The translations under genes and the position numbers were made by a program. Positions 37,300 to 48,789 of a DNA stretch of 64,000 nucleotides are shown one piece after another. The notes under the pieces are model-generated. The model made no database searches and had not been told where the DNA came from. It worked only from the letters and a program-made list of their open reading frames with translations. The stretch's first letter is position 1. Every line of letters starts with the position of its first letter. The stretch is from Margaritifera margaritifera (taxonomy: Eukaryota > Mollusca > Bivalvia > Unionida > Margaritiferidae): assembly GCA_029931535.1 (NCBI GenBank), contig JAQPZY010000853.1:248001-312000 (forward strand), read 5' to 3'.

Positions 37300-37660
37300 C
37301 CTCCCATTCGAGAAGGAGCGACACGCTACCCCGGAAGTGTTGGGCGCGGTGCAGCTCCTCCCTCTCAGAAGTGTGACACGCTATCCTGAGACGAGCGGTG
37401 CACTTCCTTCCTTGCGAAAGGCAGCACACGCTACTCTGAACGTGAGGGGTGTTCGACTTCTCCTCCCTTCGGAGGGACGCGATCTACTCCTCAAACGTTC
37501 ACTCTCTCCTACAGGAGGGGCCTTACCTGATGAGCGGTGCACTTCCTTCCTCGTGGAATGCAGCATCACGCTACTGTGAACGTGAGGAGTGTTTGACTTC
37601 TCCTTTTCGGCGGGAGGCGATCTACTCATCGAACGTTCACTCCCTCCTAAGGAGAGGCCT
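37300..37660. repeat. ~136-bp tandem repeat in DIRS gag
   Basis: Two long units (about 37437 and 37573) contain ACGTGAGGGGTGTTCGACTT or ACGTGAGGAGTGTTTGACTT, GGCGATCTACTC-type and CGTTCACTCTCTCC-type segments. Shorter related units with GCGGTGCACTTCC precede them. Copy 2 has one related unit near 61030. Confidence 0.75.
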
Positions 37661-38009
37661 TACCTGTCTCCGGACTTTTGAGATTGGTCCCATAGACTCC
37701 TGGGACCCCAGAGTGTTCTTCTAAACTTGTAGAACTAGTCTTCTCCCAGTGTGTTCCTGCCTGAGACTCTATAAGAGAAAACATTTGAAAATTCAGACGA
37801 TGAGGCGGATTGATGTTTCTTCCGCCCTCTATACATACGTCTGGAATCGGCTAGATTCCAGATTTCATTAGTCCATTTTGTGCGAAAGGTAAACGCTTTT
37901 CTTACTTGACACTTGAACACGTGAGGCAGTCTGGGTGAGTGTCCCAAGGGCCCTTCTTGTGGCCATACTTCCTACAGACTGACCCGACATTGTTCTCTGA
38001 AATAAATGT

Positions 38010-38260
38010 TATCTGAAAGAGAACAATAATAATAAAAATAATATTGTATTATTCTTCATACATAAAACTCACCTGTCTGTATGTACCGGGTGCTATATAC
38101 CCCCAGTATATTTGCACAAGGTAACCAATTGTTCCCTGAATTAAGAAGTTATCTGAAGGAGAACAATAATAATAATGATAATAACAATATTGTATTATTT
38201 CCACACGTGAAAACTCGCCTCGTTTGTATATACCGCGTACTATATACACACCAGTTCATC
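38010..38260. repeat. Tandem duplication in the DIRS copy 1 5' region
   Basis: Two units of about 130 bp each run GAGAACAATAATAATAA, ATATTGTATTATT, AAACTC-CCT, then a TATATAC-containing segment (starts near 38027 and 38159). Copy 2 has one diverged counterpart near 61650-61750. A duplicated leader of this kind could hold promoter elements, but this is not shown. Confidence 0.7.
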
Positions 38261-39143
38261 TGACCTGTTTCCATCCACTGCGTGCTAAATGCACCCCAGT
38301 GAATGTTCAAAGGTAAACAATTGTTATATACATTACACACCTCATCGCACCCGTGTTTAATAAGGATTAGACGTTGAGTTGTTTAAAACTTTTATTGCTC
38401 TCTAGCGGCAATTCAGACGTACATAACAACAATGTGACGCATCACGCGTGGTATTTAAATACAATGGTTTAAAACATTGAATTGATGTTTGATAAATTAT
38501 ATATTAATAAAATTATGAATTCCTGTCTCTTAATTGCGGTCGGGCCAATGATGTGTTATAATTAACACACAAGACTTACCCGTGAACCAATTGTATTTGA
38601 CTAAGAGATGGTGTACCCTAACCCCTAAAGACTGGATACAACGTGGTAACCCAAGAAGACCTTTCCAGAACACAATACTGAAAAAGGGCAGGGGCTAAGG
38701 GCCTTAAAAACAGAAGACGAGACGGATGAATGTAACACTAGATGGAATAAAGCTGACAGGAGAACCAAACGTGGTTTAAACTCGCAACAAGCAATTTTCC
38801 TCTGGTCACGTTATGAACAACACAACCATTTAATATGGCGTCCTTGTAAAAGATGAATGTTCGCGCAGGCACGGAGAGGTGCACGGGTGTGACGTGTCTC
38901 ACATCGAACGGACGAGATTTTTCGACACGAAAAAGTAATAAGCTATATAATAGTGATTGGGTAATGTATTGCTGCTATTCAAATACATTTTCTTACCCTA
39001 GTTTGCCCCTGTACCACAATTGTATGCTGGACTTGACTTTACCATTTTCAAATACTGATAGGAAAATCAATGATATGAAAAGAAGTATATAGAAAAAGAC
39101 CTCTTTTGTAAGCAATGTGAGACAAAAACTCCTACTTGTATAG

Positions 39144-39293
39144 AGAATCTCAAATGGATAATGATTTAATATTGAATTTATTAAACGAGTTGAATAATTT
39201 CCAGCTTTTACTTGCCAAGGCTCGTAAAAGCTGGAAATTATTCAACAAGTTTCATAAATTTAATATTAAATCATTACCCATTTGAGATTCTAT
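39144..39293. repeat. 150-bp near-perfect palindrome (foldback)
   Basis: Arms of about 69 bp run from GAGAATCTCAAATGG to CCAGCTTTTAC and return as GTAAAAGCTGG to CCATTTGAGATTCTAT, around a loop TTGCCAAGGCTC. Only a few mismatches interrupt the stem. No coding content. Confidence 0.95.
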
Positions 39294-41768
39294 TTATCAC
39301 ACAGTTTTTATTTTAATGGAAATAGTTTAGAGAGAAAGAAGAAAAAATAATTTCATCTCTTCTGGCTCAGATGCTGCACCTTTCAATTTTTGCATATAAA
39401 ATAATAGTCCCAGACGCTAGTTGAATTAATAATACACTGTTCTATAACCAGTAACATTTAAAAGCTGGGGTATTTTTACAAATTTTAATTCAAAGAGCAA
39501 CTGTCCGTCTAAATAAATAGAACATTTGACACAGACATCATCATTTATCAATACTGGATCTCCAATGGAAATTCCTGTGTGATGTCACATAGTTCACTCG
39601 GTTTAGGTTAGACACGCCATATACACTGATGTCGATGAGAATGTTTACAATGTTTCCACCCAGAGTGTGTCCACTGCTATGAATGCAGTATTGTATACAG
39701 CAGAAAAGTAGCATTCCAGGTGTTGGATATTTATGTGAAGGGATGATTACTGGATGCAGAAATTGTATTAAATGTAGGCTAAAGATGTTGCTGAGTAAAG
39801 TAATTTCAGATTTAATGTATTTGTGAACTCCTAAAGGTTAACATAAACCACACTTGTTATAGGTTGGGATCCCTGTTAGAGATTTACACCCCCCCCCCCC
39901 CCAAGCCCTCTATCCTTTGATACCCTTAATTTTAAAATTTTATTTATAAGGAGCCCCTGTGGGGTAAACTGGGTATATCCTGATGTAAAGGTAACATTTT
40001 TTTCTCAATACCCCTTGGGCAATGGATTAAAAAAATGGCCACCAAAATGTTGATAGTAATAGTAAAAAAAAAAGTTCCAGAAGGCGGGGTAAAAAAAAAT
40101 TCCCTTGGTCGCAGCCAATCAGAATAAGAATACTGTGCAAGAATTTCATGGGCTTATTTGGATCAATCAGATTCACATAAAGTAATATGTTAACATATCA
40201 AAAATATTAAACAGCACACACTATATGTAAAGTGTACCTACTATCTAATAAAAATTCAAATGACAGAAATATCGATTGATATCCAGTAGTCTTTATATTA
40301 CTTTTAAGTGCTCTGCACTAAGCCAGCACATCTATGAGTTGGTACCTTTTCGTTATGACGGCGGCCAGAATTGTAAAAGCTTTTAAAAATATTGACTCAA
40401 ACCACATGCTGCAACATGCATTAAAGCGCACAACAGCCACAAATACATCCAACATATTTGATGTTAAGGAGAACCAAAAAAGTTCTGTCATGCAGCTCTT
40501 CAAAAAAAAGGCAAATAATGAACACACATTGTGTAATATTTAACAGAGATACAAACCAACCGGATTTAAAAGTCAGGTTGCTAAGCAACAAGACTCCACA
40601 TCAACCGATGATCTCCACAAGCAAATGCCAAATTGTAAGTGAAAGATCTGAGAGACAGTCAATATTAACCAACCACCAACCCTGGATCTGAATGTAATAT
40701 TGATAAGCCAATGAAAACAGAATTAGAACATGTATACTGGTATTCACAAACAATATGAACGAGTATGCATAGCCTTTACCTGCTAGGATTTTTATTCAGC
40801 CAGGTGAGCAAAAACTGAAACCATTCCTGACCTCATGCAACATTGAAATTATTATTAAATCATTGATGGCGGTACACTAAAATCTTCTTTATGACCAACA
40901 CAACAATGAGGTCATACCCTAAAAGCCACTCCAATTCGTCATTCATAATCTATACAATTTCATCTCAGACTCCATTTTTCATGCCATGACTCAGTCTTAA
41001 ACACAGGCTGTATCAATCCCTTCTGCACATGATGTTTGCCCTCAATGATGCTGAATATACATCATTATCCCATCTTGAATTTCAAGTGTTTCAAAGTAAT
41101 ATTAGGTATTAATTTTTTATTTTCTGTGGTTCGAGATTGAAGTTATTAAAGTATAGTTGTTGTTAATATCCTCCCTACAGTAATCAGAGCATAGATATCC
41201 TTGCACCAAAATTATGCTGCACCAATACCCACCTACAGTACATGGTGTAAAATTCATTGCTGCCCACTTGGCATAGCGAGTCAGAGGCCATTTGGGCAAG
41301 TAGAACACAATATATACTCATCCAGTCTGGCAAGTGCTCCAAACAGCCAAAGGTTGTTTCAAAGGTGTCTTCTGTTACTTTTTTAACTTTGTTAATTGAT
41401 AAATATGAACCAATCGAGTAACTTCTTAAGCGTCTTTGCATTCAGCTGTTTACTGAGAGTGAAAGAATAACCTGGTGTGCGATTGGTTTAATTCTACAAA
41501 GCAACCAATACCTACTATAATTGATTTACTATTCAAGAACTTCCTGTTTACCAAGTCAGTGTTGTAAATATGTGGAGATATATTTTATGGGCTAAAGCTC
41601 CTGTTGCAAAAAATAATGTTACACAGAAAAGTTAAGCAAGAGCTAAACAATATGAAAAGAACAGAACCAGGGTACTTCTTACCAAATGGCAATTAGGTCA
41701 TCCAAGGTTGATCAATAATGACAAAGGCATGATTTGTATATAACGCACATAGCATAAGAAGACCTTAC
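39294..41768. other. No confident gene; fragment of an element tail
   Basis: A run of about 17 C lies near 39887-39903. A family B-type terminus, CAGCCAGGTGAGCAAAAACT, stands alone at about 40798. The 69-codon frames on both strands at 40318-40543 and the frames at 41117-41441 are not recognised. Confidence 0.5.
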
Positions 41769-41894
41769 AGTATTTTCTTCGTTCCACTCTTTGAGCAAGT
41801 GTGAAATTAGTCCGGGTGAGGGTATGTTGCAAGTCGATTGCCCATATTTGCCCGTGTTGTGAAAATTTAGTTTAATTTCCTGCACCCCGTTTAA
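41769..41894 (-). CDS. Candidate internal exon of an unrecognised minus-strand gene
   Basis: On the minus strand a strong acceptor (a T-rich tract ending GTTTTACAG) precedes 41894, and a consensus donor (ACT then GTAAGG) follows 41769. The 126 nt between are open and exactly 42 codons, entering and leaving in phase 0. The product reads LNGVQEIKLNFHNTGK, ..PSPGLISHLLKEWNEENT. I do not recognise the family. It lies 41 kb upstream of the PMCA start exon on the same strand, and that exon has an in-frame stop before its ATG. So it would be either a 5' untranslated exon of PMCA or part of another gene. No neighbouring coding exon was found. The splice signals are seen; function is unknown. Confidence 0.4.
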
Positions 41895-43221
41895 CTGTAA
41901 AACAAAAAAATAACCTTCCGAATTCAGACTCTCTTCTGAGATCACTTTTCCACGGTTCAATCAGATGTATTAATTTGGAAGCTTTTGTTTTGCTTTTATC
42001 CTACTAAGAAAATTGAGATTACAGTTTGGAATTTAAGACTTCACGCCATTATTTCTGGCTGTACAGACTAAAGTGTCTATCCATTACAGCAAATGCCAAT
42101 GAACTGAAACATAATCCTTTCTCACTATGCCTGATTAAACAAAATGCATGCAATGATGTATAATTGTGCAATTACCTCCTCTTCATAAAATGGATAGATA
42201 TAGCCTTGTGATTTTCTTCTAAAAGATTGAATCTTAATCTCTGAATGCTAGGATAATGTCTGGTAATCTAGAAGATGAAACTATAGTTTCTGGAACATAA
42301 TGAATATTCAATACAAATAATATTATCTTCTAGCACTTCAAAGAAAAGTCAACTGATGGGTTGCAAATGTGACATTTATGAAGCTGCTGCAACAGTTCTA
42401 AAAATAATGGGTCATAAATTCCAAAAATAGATGAATTCAATGTTAATGGATTCCATGGTCACCAGACTGATCCAATTGAAAAATGACAAACAAATTGATC
42501 TGCAATAATAAATATTGGGTGCACAAATATTTCACATGCAAAAGACCATTGTGGGCATCTCAAAACTATTGCCTGTTTTATCCAAAACTTACAATTTCCA
42601 AGTATTTACCCCACACATATACACACACACATACACACATGGTAGGATCAGGGGAACAAAAAACTATTTGGATCTTGCGATCAGGATTACTAGGAAGCTA
42701 TCTTTGAAATTCACCGAGATGCCCAAAACAACACCAAGTAGCTGGGTCATTATTCTGTGATTCTGAGTGCTGGCTGTCCAGACATATACATGCAGCAAAT
42801 ACAATTACACTGTGGATCAATTTCTCTTCCATCTCTAGATGGCCTCTAAATGGGTAAATGGTAGTGGCTTCCACCAAAATTAAGTTTGAGTTTGATGAAG
42901 AGTCCAATAGAATCAAGTTCTCCTTGGGCTTCCTAAAGTCTACAAACCATTAGACAGGTTCTTTTTTCATTTTTGGTAAGATTGAGAATCATCTTAATGT
43001 GTTTTTAGAGCAATGGATGACATAACTTATGTCAGTATGGACTTCAATTATCTGTCTTTTTCATCAGTTCAAAAGTTCACTGACAAATGTCAATTTAAAC
43101 TTGGCAAATATAATGACAATTATGTATATACTGTACAATCCTAAGAAAAGACGTACAAGCTAATTGTAAAGATTCATAAAGTTTTAAGAAGGTCGTCTAA
43201 CAAAAGAGTTCTAACAACAAA
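41895..43221. other. No gene seen
   Basis: AT-rich with a short CA/TA microsatellite (about 42613-42640). The frames at 42483-42916 have no recognisable domain. Confidence 0.5.
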
Positions 43222-44640
43222 AGTTTAAGTTGGCCTGAGATTGCTCACCTGGATGGCATCTGGCTAACAGCCAAATGCAAGAGCAGTTCCCCAGGAAATC
43301 TGGGTTAGTGGGATGCGCTCTGCAGAAATTACTTCTGGTGTTACTGATTGCACGTTATGAACAGAATTGTTTCAAGGTTTCTCTAGTTTTAATACCTTTT
43401 GAGAGTACATCAGCATCTTTTGTATAAACTTTACAGTTTTCCATGTCAGGATGCATTCTGTCAATGGTATTCAAATTTTGTTAAGCACATTTTTTTTCTT
43501 CAAAAGTTATGCATATGTTTTTCTATTTTTAGTAATGGTGGCCACATTTGATGATGGATCAGCATCATTTCTATAAATGTGGAAGGCCTTTAAGCTAGGA
43601 CACTTTGTCAAATAATGTTTAGCTGCTTTTTAAACATTATTATAAGTTTTTCTATCTTTTGTTACTGCAGTTATATTTGATGGCAGATTGGGACATTTTG
43701 TATAAACAAAAAGTCTTCATGCCAAGATGCTTTGTCTATAATTTGGTTCAATTCTGTTGATAGGATTTTGAGAAGTCTTCTAAATGATTCACTACTTTCA
43801 GTATCGGTGCCATATTTGGTGGCAAAAAAGCATCATTGGTACAGCCCTCTCATTAGCTGCTGGCATCTGGCTAATTTATCCTATACTCAAAATTTTAACA
43901 TTGTAGCCAACTATTGAACAAAAATGTAACATTTCTTGTTATATTGCTACACTGACTTAGTCTTGTACTTTTAATTTTGAGCAAGTTATTTCTAAAGATC
44001 ATGAGACAGCTGCCCTTAATGCCAGGATGTTTTCTGTCAAATTTGGTCGATTTTCTACTGAGCAGTTCCTGAGATGTCGTTCCAAGATTTCTATTTTAGT
44101 AATGGCGACCATATCCGATTGCAGATCAGCATCATTTTCTACTCATTTGTAAGCCCTCTATGCCAGGTTGCCTTCTGTCAGATTTAGTCAAATTCAAAGA
44201 TTTTCTATTTTTAGTAACTGCAGCCCAATTTTATGGAAGATCAGCATCAGTTGTAAAAACTTGGAAGCCATCGATGGTAGGAAACTTGTGATCAAATTCT
44301 GTTGAGCAGTGTTTGAAAAGTCATACAAGTGTTTTATTTTCAGTAACATCAACCATATTTGATGGCAGATCGATGTCATAAGTATGAATCTAAAAGTTCA
44401 CTATGCCAGATAGCTTTCTATCAAATTTGGTCAAATTCTGTTCAGCGATTTTAAGAAGTTGTTTAAAAACATTTTCTATTTTCTGCAATGGTGGCCACAA
44501 TTGATGGTGGATTGGCATAATTTCAACAGATTTGAAAGACTTTTATGCCAAGATGCTTTCTATCACATTTGGGTAAATTCTGTTGAGCGGTGTATGCCAA
44601 GAAATTGTTTAAAGGAGAGGTGGGTTGTAATTTTTTTAAA
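43222..44640 (+). repeat. Family D tandem-core element (copy D3)
   Basis: Head GGCCTGAGATTGCTCACCTG, GGCTAACAGCCAAATGC and AGGAAATCTGGGTTAGTGGG. The core has eight or nine ~150-bp units, each with CCAGGATG-type, TCTGTCAAATTTGGTCAA-type, TTTCTATTTTTAGTAATGG and TTTGATGGCAGAT segments. No clean 3' terminus is visible, so the 3' end looks truncated. Confidence 0.85.
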
Positions 44641-45143
44641 GTATCAATAATTTCTTTTATTGAACCAAACATAAAATGGTGCCAAGGTTAGCAAGCCTTG
44701 AACTCATCATTTACAAAGAAAAGCTAACTTACAAAACTTGAACTGTGTATTATTGAGCATTACTATTTTTAGGGATATAAATATACACAAATCGTGCAAT
44801 AATGAACAATTATAACAATATATTATTTGCTAGAAACATTTTTTTACAAAGTAAAGACTGAAAAGAAAGAAGAAAGTTGTAAGAATACAAACTTATCAGT
44901 TACTACAAGTAAATTAACCTATTTCAAATTTATATGGATTATAGGCATCAATTTACTTCTTTCATTAGTTCTAAAGCAAAATACCTTAGTAAATCCATTG
45001 CAGATACATGTATATGACAATTCCTTTTTGCATACAATGCAAGTTGCCTCCCTTTTAGCATCAGCCTATTAACCACCACCCACCTACCCAAAGCAAGTGC
45101 TCTTCTAATAATAAAGACTTTATTTACTGACATTAACTCAATT
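44641..45143. other. No gene seen
   Basis: AT-rich sequence; the 81-codon frame at 44827 is unrecognised. Confidence 0.5.
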
Positions 45144-46343
45144 ACCATCTATACTCGCTTATAAGTCGACGTTTTTTACTTAAAATTTGATTCATGCAGA
45201 GTAGGGGTCGTCTTTTAAGCGAGACATTAACAAAAATTATAAATCTTGGGGTAATGTTGGAAACTCAAGATGTTTGCAGTATATAAAAATACTGTCAATT
45301 CATAGATTTTTACTTTTTCATCCCACTATTCCTATGCAGTAATGCATATATGGTGTGCACTAGCTTGCTGTGTTTGTCCGTTTCATGACGGTCTTCATTA
45401 CACAATACTATCTATCTACAGTTATTTGGATTTTAATAATTTGAAAATATTACCGGTAAATTAAATACTACCTACCGCTAAGTGAAGTGTCCGTCAATGT
45501 TTACCGTGGGTGTTTACTAGTAAGTATATTGCTTCCATTTTCGTGCAAGTCAGAACAACCTGTATTTGTATTAATATTTGTGTTTTGCTGTATAAAGACT
45601 GCGCTTGATGCAATAAAAGTTTTGATTTAATTTGTATTTTCCTTTTCCACAAGTCAGATTTAATTCCCAAGTGATATTTCTGTTATCTGCCAGTACACGT
45701 GGGCTGATAAACCTTTGACTTGTAAAGGCACTCACTTTGTTTTCAAGTTGACAATCCTTTTGATCGAGCCGCAAATCTAATACTTGTTCAGTGCCAAGTA
45801 GAGTTCTACAACTTCCTGTGCATATACTTTGACCTTAATCCCTAAGCTTATAAAGGCACCACACTCTTTGTTTTCCCACATGACAACCTTTTGATCAAGC
45901 CGCGAGTTTGATGCTTGTTCAGTGCCAAGTAACAGAGGGTGGTTATTTGAACTCCCTGTGATCTTGCCGCACAATTGACGTGTGTTCAGTTGCATCCTTT
46001 AATAGATTTCTGACTTTATCAGACAATGAGGAATAATTCTTGGACTTTGTACCAGATGACATTAGATAGTGACATTTATTTGTGACATATTTCATTCAAT
46101 AATATAATTGTATTTTACACTGGTTTTGTCTTTATTTTTCTTATCTATATATCTATCCAGTTTGGCTTGTTTATATTTCCAAAGTGCAATTCTGACTCAC
46201 TAAGAAGTCACCCCTTCAACGGATCTGACTTGCAAAATACACTCGAACTTATAGGAGGGTCAAAGAGCTATTCACTTTTTGCAGCCCTAAAAAGAGGGGG
46301 TCGACTTATAGTTGAGTCGACTTATAATCGAGTACATACGGTA
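45144..46343. mobile_element. 1.2-kb TIR element sharing CCGTATA-type termini
   Basis: Left end TACCATCTATACTCGCTTAT then AAGTCGAC; on the other strand the right end reads TACCGTATGTACTCGATTAT then AAGTCGAC. A second AAGTCGACC copy lies just inside the right end. The interior is unlike the short MITEs and includes a ~125-bp direct repeat (about 45720-45820 and 45850-45935) with CAACCTTTTGATCAAGCCGC. The minus-strand frames 45571-45774 and 45777-45995 come from that repeat. No transposase motif was seen. It may be a longer relative of the short copies. Confidence 0.7.
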
Positions 46344-46620
46344 GTTACAAAACAGAAATAATCTAACTTGAGGCCCTCTAAGATATATATGTACAGATAC
46401 ATACTGAGTGCAATCAATCACAACTCATCTCACACATACATGTACACATTCATACACAGTCATGTACATAGAAATTACAGACCCAAACTAGTTAAGCACA
46501 CAAGTAAATTGTAAACACACTAACAGATGAAGTTACTATCAGTGTTCACTTAAGTCAAAGTTAAACTCGTGCATAACACATACCAACATATATTTATATA
46601 CAAAAAAAAAATAGCTGGAG
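46344..46620. other. No gene seen
   Basis: CA/TA-rich intergenic sequence separating the TIR element from the LINE relic. Confidence 0.5.
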
Positions 46621-46623
46621 GAT

Positions 46624-47565
46624 GTGGTTTGGCCTTGCTCTATTCATTCAGATTTCGATTTCATCCATTTAATACACCTATGGCTAAAAGCTGATATGCT
46701 AGAAGATTCTTTGATTTCTTTCAAGATATTATTCCATATAATGGCCCCAGAGTATTGAACACTGTTAAATTCTTGAACACTCTTAAATTCTATCTCTGGT
46801 TTGAGAATTAAAATTTTTTTGGCTGTCATTGATCTGAGGTTTGGGGTGCTGCTGGTGTCTCTGCATTTCAAATTATTTTTCAAGTAAATTGGGGTGGATT
46901 TAACAGAAACTGTATACATCATTTTGACTTTCTGAAGGTGAAGTGGTTCTTGAAAAGGTAGGATGTTTATAATATCCATTGCGTCTAGTATTATTTTATA
47001 GGCTAATTTTTGCAACCAAAATATTTTGTTAATATTAATATCTGACATATTTCACCATATGATATTACAATAGTCAAAATGAGGCTGAATGTGGCTCTTG
47101 TAAAAAGTGACACAGTACTGTTTTGGAATTAAATACTTTATTTTTCTTAATAGCCAAAGATAGTAGTTTCTTTTCTTTTGTAATGAAACTTTTATGATCA
47201 GACCAAAGTAAATTATTGTCAACAAGAATGCCAAGAATTATGTCCTTGGAAAGCACTTTCAATTTATCATTATTATAGAAAAAACTCAAGTCATTTATCT
47301 TTAATTTTGTTCTTTTTTGCTGAGTTGTTATTATAGAAACCTGTTTTATCTGTATTTACAACCATGTCACTCTCCTTACACCACATTTTGAAGCTTCTTT
47401 AATGCCATTTGAAGATTATTTTCTAATTCAGTTTTGCAGCGGAGTTCATCAGAGAAAGTAGTATCATCAGCATATAGATCAGTTGATATACTGTATTTCA
47501 AATCTGTAGGGGAAGATCCTTTATGAAAATAAGAAACAAAAGTAGTCATACTGACATCTTAGGAT
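46624..47565 (-). pseudogene. LINE reverse transcriptase relic (CR1/Jockey-like)
   Basis: The minus strand carries, across several frames, the end of a LINE RT. A LFLIFIKDLPL block (about 47530) is followed by catalytic STDLYADDTTFSDEL, with YADD at 47463-47474. Next come a stop just after LKKLQNVV, the VDNNLLWSDH block, and the FYKSHIQPHFDYCNIIW and LQKLAYKIILDA thumb/C-terminal motifs. The last frame ends at 46644. Upstream fingers, the endonuclease and ORF1 are missing, which fits a 5'-truncated LINE insertion. Multiple frameshifts show it is dead. Clade placement is by motif style and is approximate. Confidence 0.85.
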
Positions 47566-48158
47566 ACCTACAGCAGCCAGTACTATGAATATATTTACTT
47601 CAGTTTCAGGCCACAATACAATATATTTGTTTCCCCTCTCTCAACCCCCATTTTCAAACTTGGATATGCAGGTAGAGGAATAATTTTTTTCCCCTGAAAA
47701 ACAGGAGTGAAAGAGAAAGAAAGAAAATTGTATTGTGTATGGTACATGTAGCTATGACAATAACATATTGTTTCCATCTGGTGCAAGTGTGGTATGGTGG
47801 AAAAACACACACACAGACATTCCTGCCTGCAGTAATCAATTTATCCTTACTATATTATCTTTTTACTCACAAAAAGAAATGTGTGTATGATAATAATATC
47901 AAAAATAGGTTAGGTTTGGAATTCATCTTAATATATTGTCACCATATAAACAAATTCAACAACAAGAATACTTAGAAATAAAATTGTGATGTCACAGGAA
48001 ACTTTAGACTTGCAGATCTAAGTACTGTTAGAGGATTTACAATTACTAAATGCTGAAATCTGAGAACAAAGAAACCCATATTTGAATTTTATATTGACTA
48101 CAACATGCTTCAATCTATATAGCATCTACAGATGTAAAGGTTTTATCAAATTTTAATT
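47566..48158. other. No gene seen
   Basis: AT-rich. Overlapping frames at 47595-47975 lie on both strands and are unrecognised. Confidence 0.5.
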
Positions 48159-48375
48159 ACCGTATATACTCAACTATAAGCCCATACCAACTGCAAACTG
48201 CATAGACTCAGACCTGCCATCACATAATGCGCTGGCAGATCTAGGTCTATGCAGTTTGTAAGGACTAATCAGTAGAACAAACAACATAGACCCTGATCTG
48301 CTGGAGCATGCGATGGCAGATCAGGGTCTATGTTGTTTGCATTTGGACCCGGTTTATATGTGAGTATATACGGTA
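48159..48375. mobile_element. CCGTATA-type foldback MITE, copy 4
   Basis: Starts ACCGTATATACTCAACTATA and ends GTGAGTATATACGGTA. The interior has the family's CAGATCTAGGTCTATGCAG and ATCAGGGTCTATGTTGTTTG palindromes. It is the best-preserved copy together with copy 3. Confidence 0.9.
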
Positions 48376-48653
48376 CTTCCATACAGATACATGTTCATTG
48401 CACAAGTTTATTTAAAACAGAATTTTCTTTCATATTAATGGTATATGCTATTACAATTAAGATGTTTATTTACATAAACTTGCTTGTCCACCTCAAGTTT
48501 TATTGCCGTTTTAATTTCTTATTAGTTCACATTTTATTAATTATGTTCAACATGATTATATTAATCTTATTTCCTTTAGAATATGTTATTATATTTTTGT
48601 CAGTAATGCATGAATAAAGACGTTCAAGTGTTTCAAGCTAGCAAGAGCAAACT

Positions 48654-48789
48654 GCTGTATATACTCTCTTATAGCTCGGGTCCAACTACAAATAACATAG
48701 ACCTTGAACTGCCATTGCATAATGCGTTTGTAGATCTGGGTCTATGCAATTTGCAGTTGGACCTGACTTATCAGCAAGTATAAATGGTA
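48654..48789. mobile_element. CCGTATA-type foldback MITE, copy 5 (short form)
   Basis: Left GCTGTATATACTCTCTTATA, right CAGCAAGTATAAATGGTA. Only one of the two inner palindromes remains (TAGATCTGGGTCTATGCAA), so the copy is 136 bp. It lies 278 bp from copy 4. Confidence 0.8.

Larger units (their letters stand above)
35670..37990 (-). pseudogene. DIRS gag-like frame, copy 1 (broken)
   Basis: The ATG at 37990 opens MSGQSVG. A one-base deletion relative to copy 2, about eight codons in, shifts the frame, and further breaks follow (for example near 36170). The C-terminal part (36048-35674) reads VLLNHSKDLLRAAPLEAESL and ends in a Pro/Gln-rich segment, as in capsid-like DIRS ORF1 products. Between lies GC-rich tandem sequence (37140-37660). 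No enzymatic motif is expected. Confidence 0.65.
34130..38980 (-). mobile_element. DIRS-type tyrosine-recombinase retrotransposon, copy 1 (decayed)
   Basis: In minus-strand order: a 5' non-coding region (about 38980-37990), a gag-like frame (37990 to about 35670), RT/RNase H remnants (35580-34596) and the start of a tyrosine recombinase (34510-34130). This is the DIRS order. DIRS elements use a recombinase, not a DDE integrase, to insert a circular intermediate. The region is more GC- and CpG-rich than its surroundings. The recombinase is cut off before its catalytic C-terminus, so the 3' side is truncated. The 5' edge is set by the end of similarity with copy 2 at GCTGCTATT. Confidence 0.8.

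Noticed and set aside
37292..37724. Overlapping plus-strand frames in the GC-rich repeats
   Set aside because: They are antisense to the DIRS gag and produced by the tandem repeat.
40334..40543. 69-codon frame resembling a transposase fragment
   Set aside because: Basic and lysine-rich, but no family motif could be named, and an equally long frame exists on the other strand.
41769..41894. PMCA alternative exon (splice site A or C)
   Set aside because: It is upstream of the start-codon exon, while those alternative sites are in the first loop and C-terminal tail, so it cannot be either.
46644..47234. Two separate small minus-strand genes
   Set aside because: Their peptides are consecutive pieces of one LINE RT broken by frameshifts.
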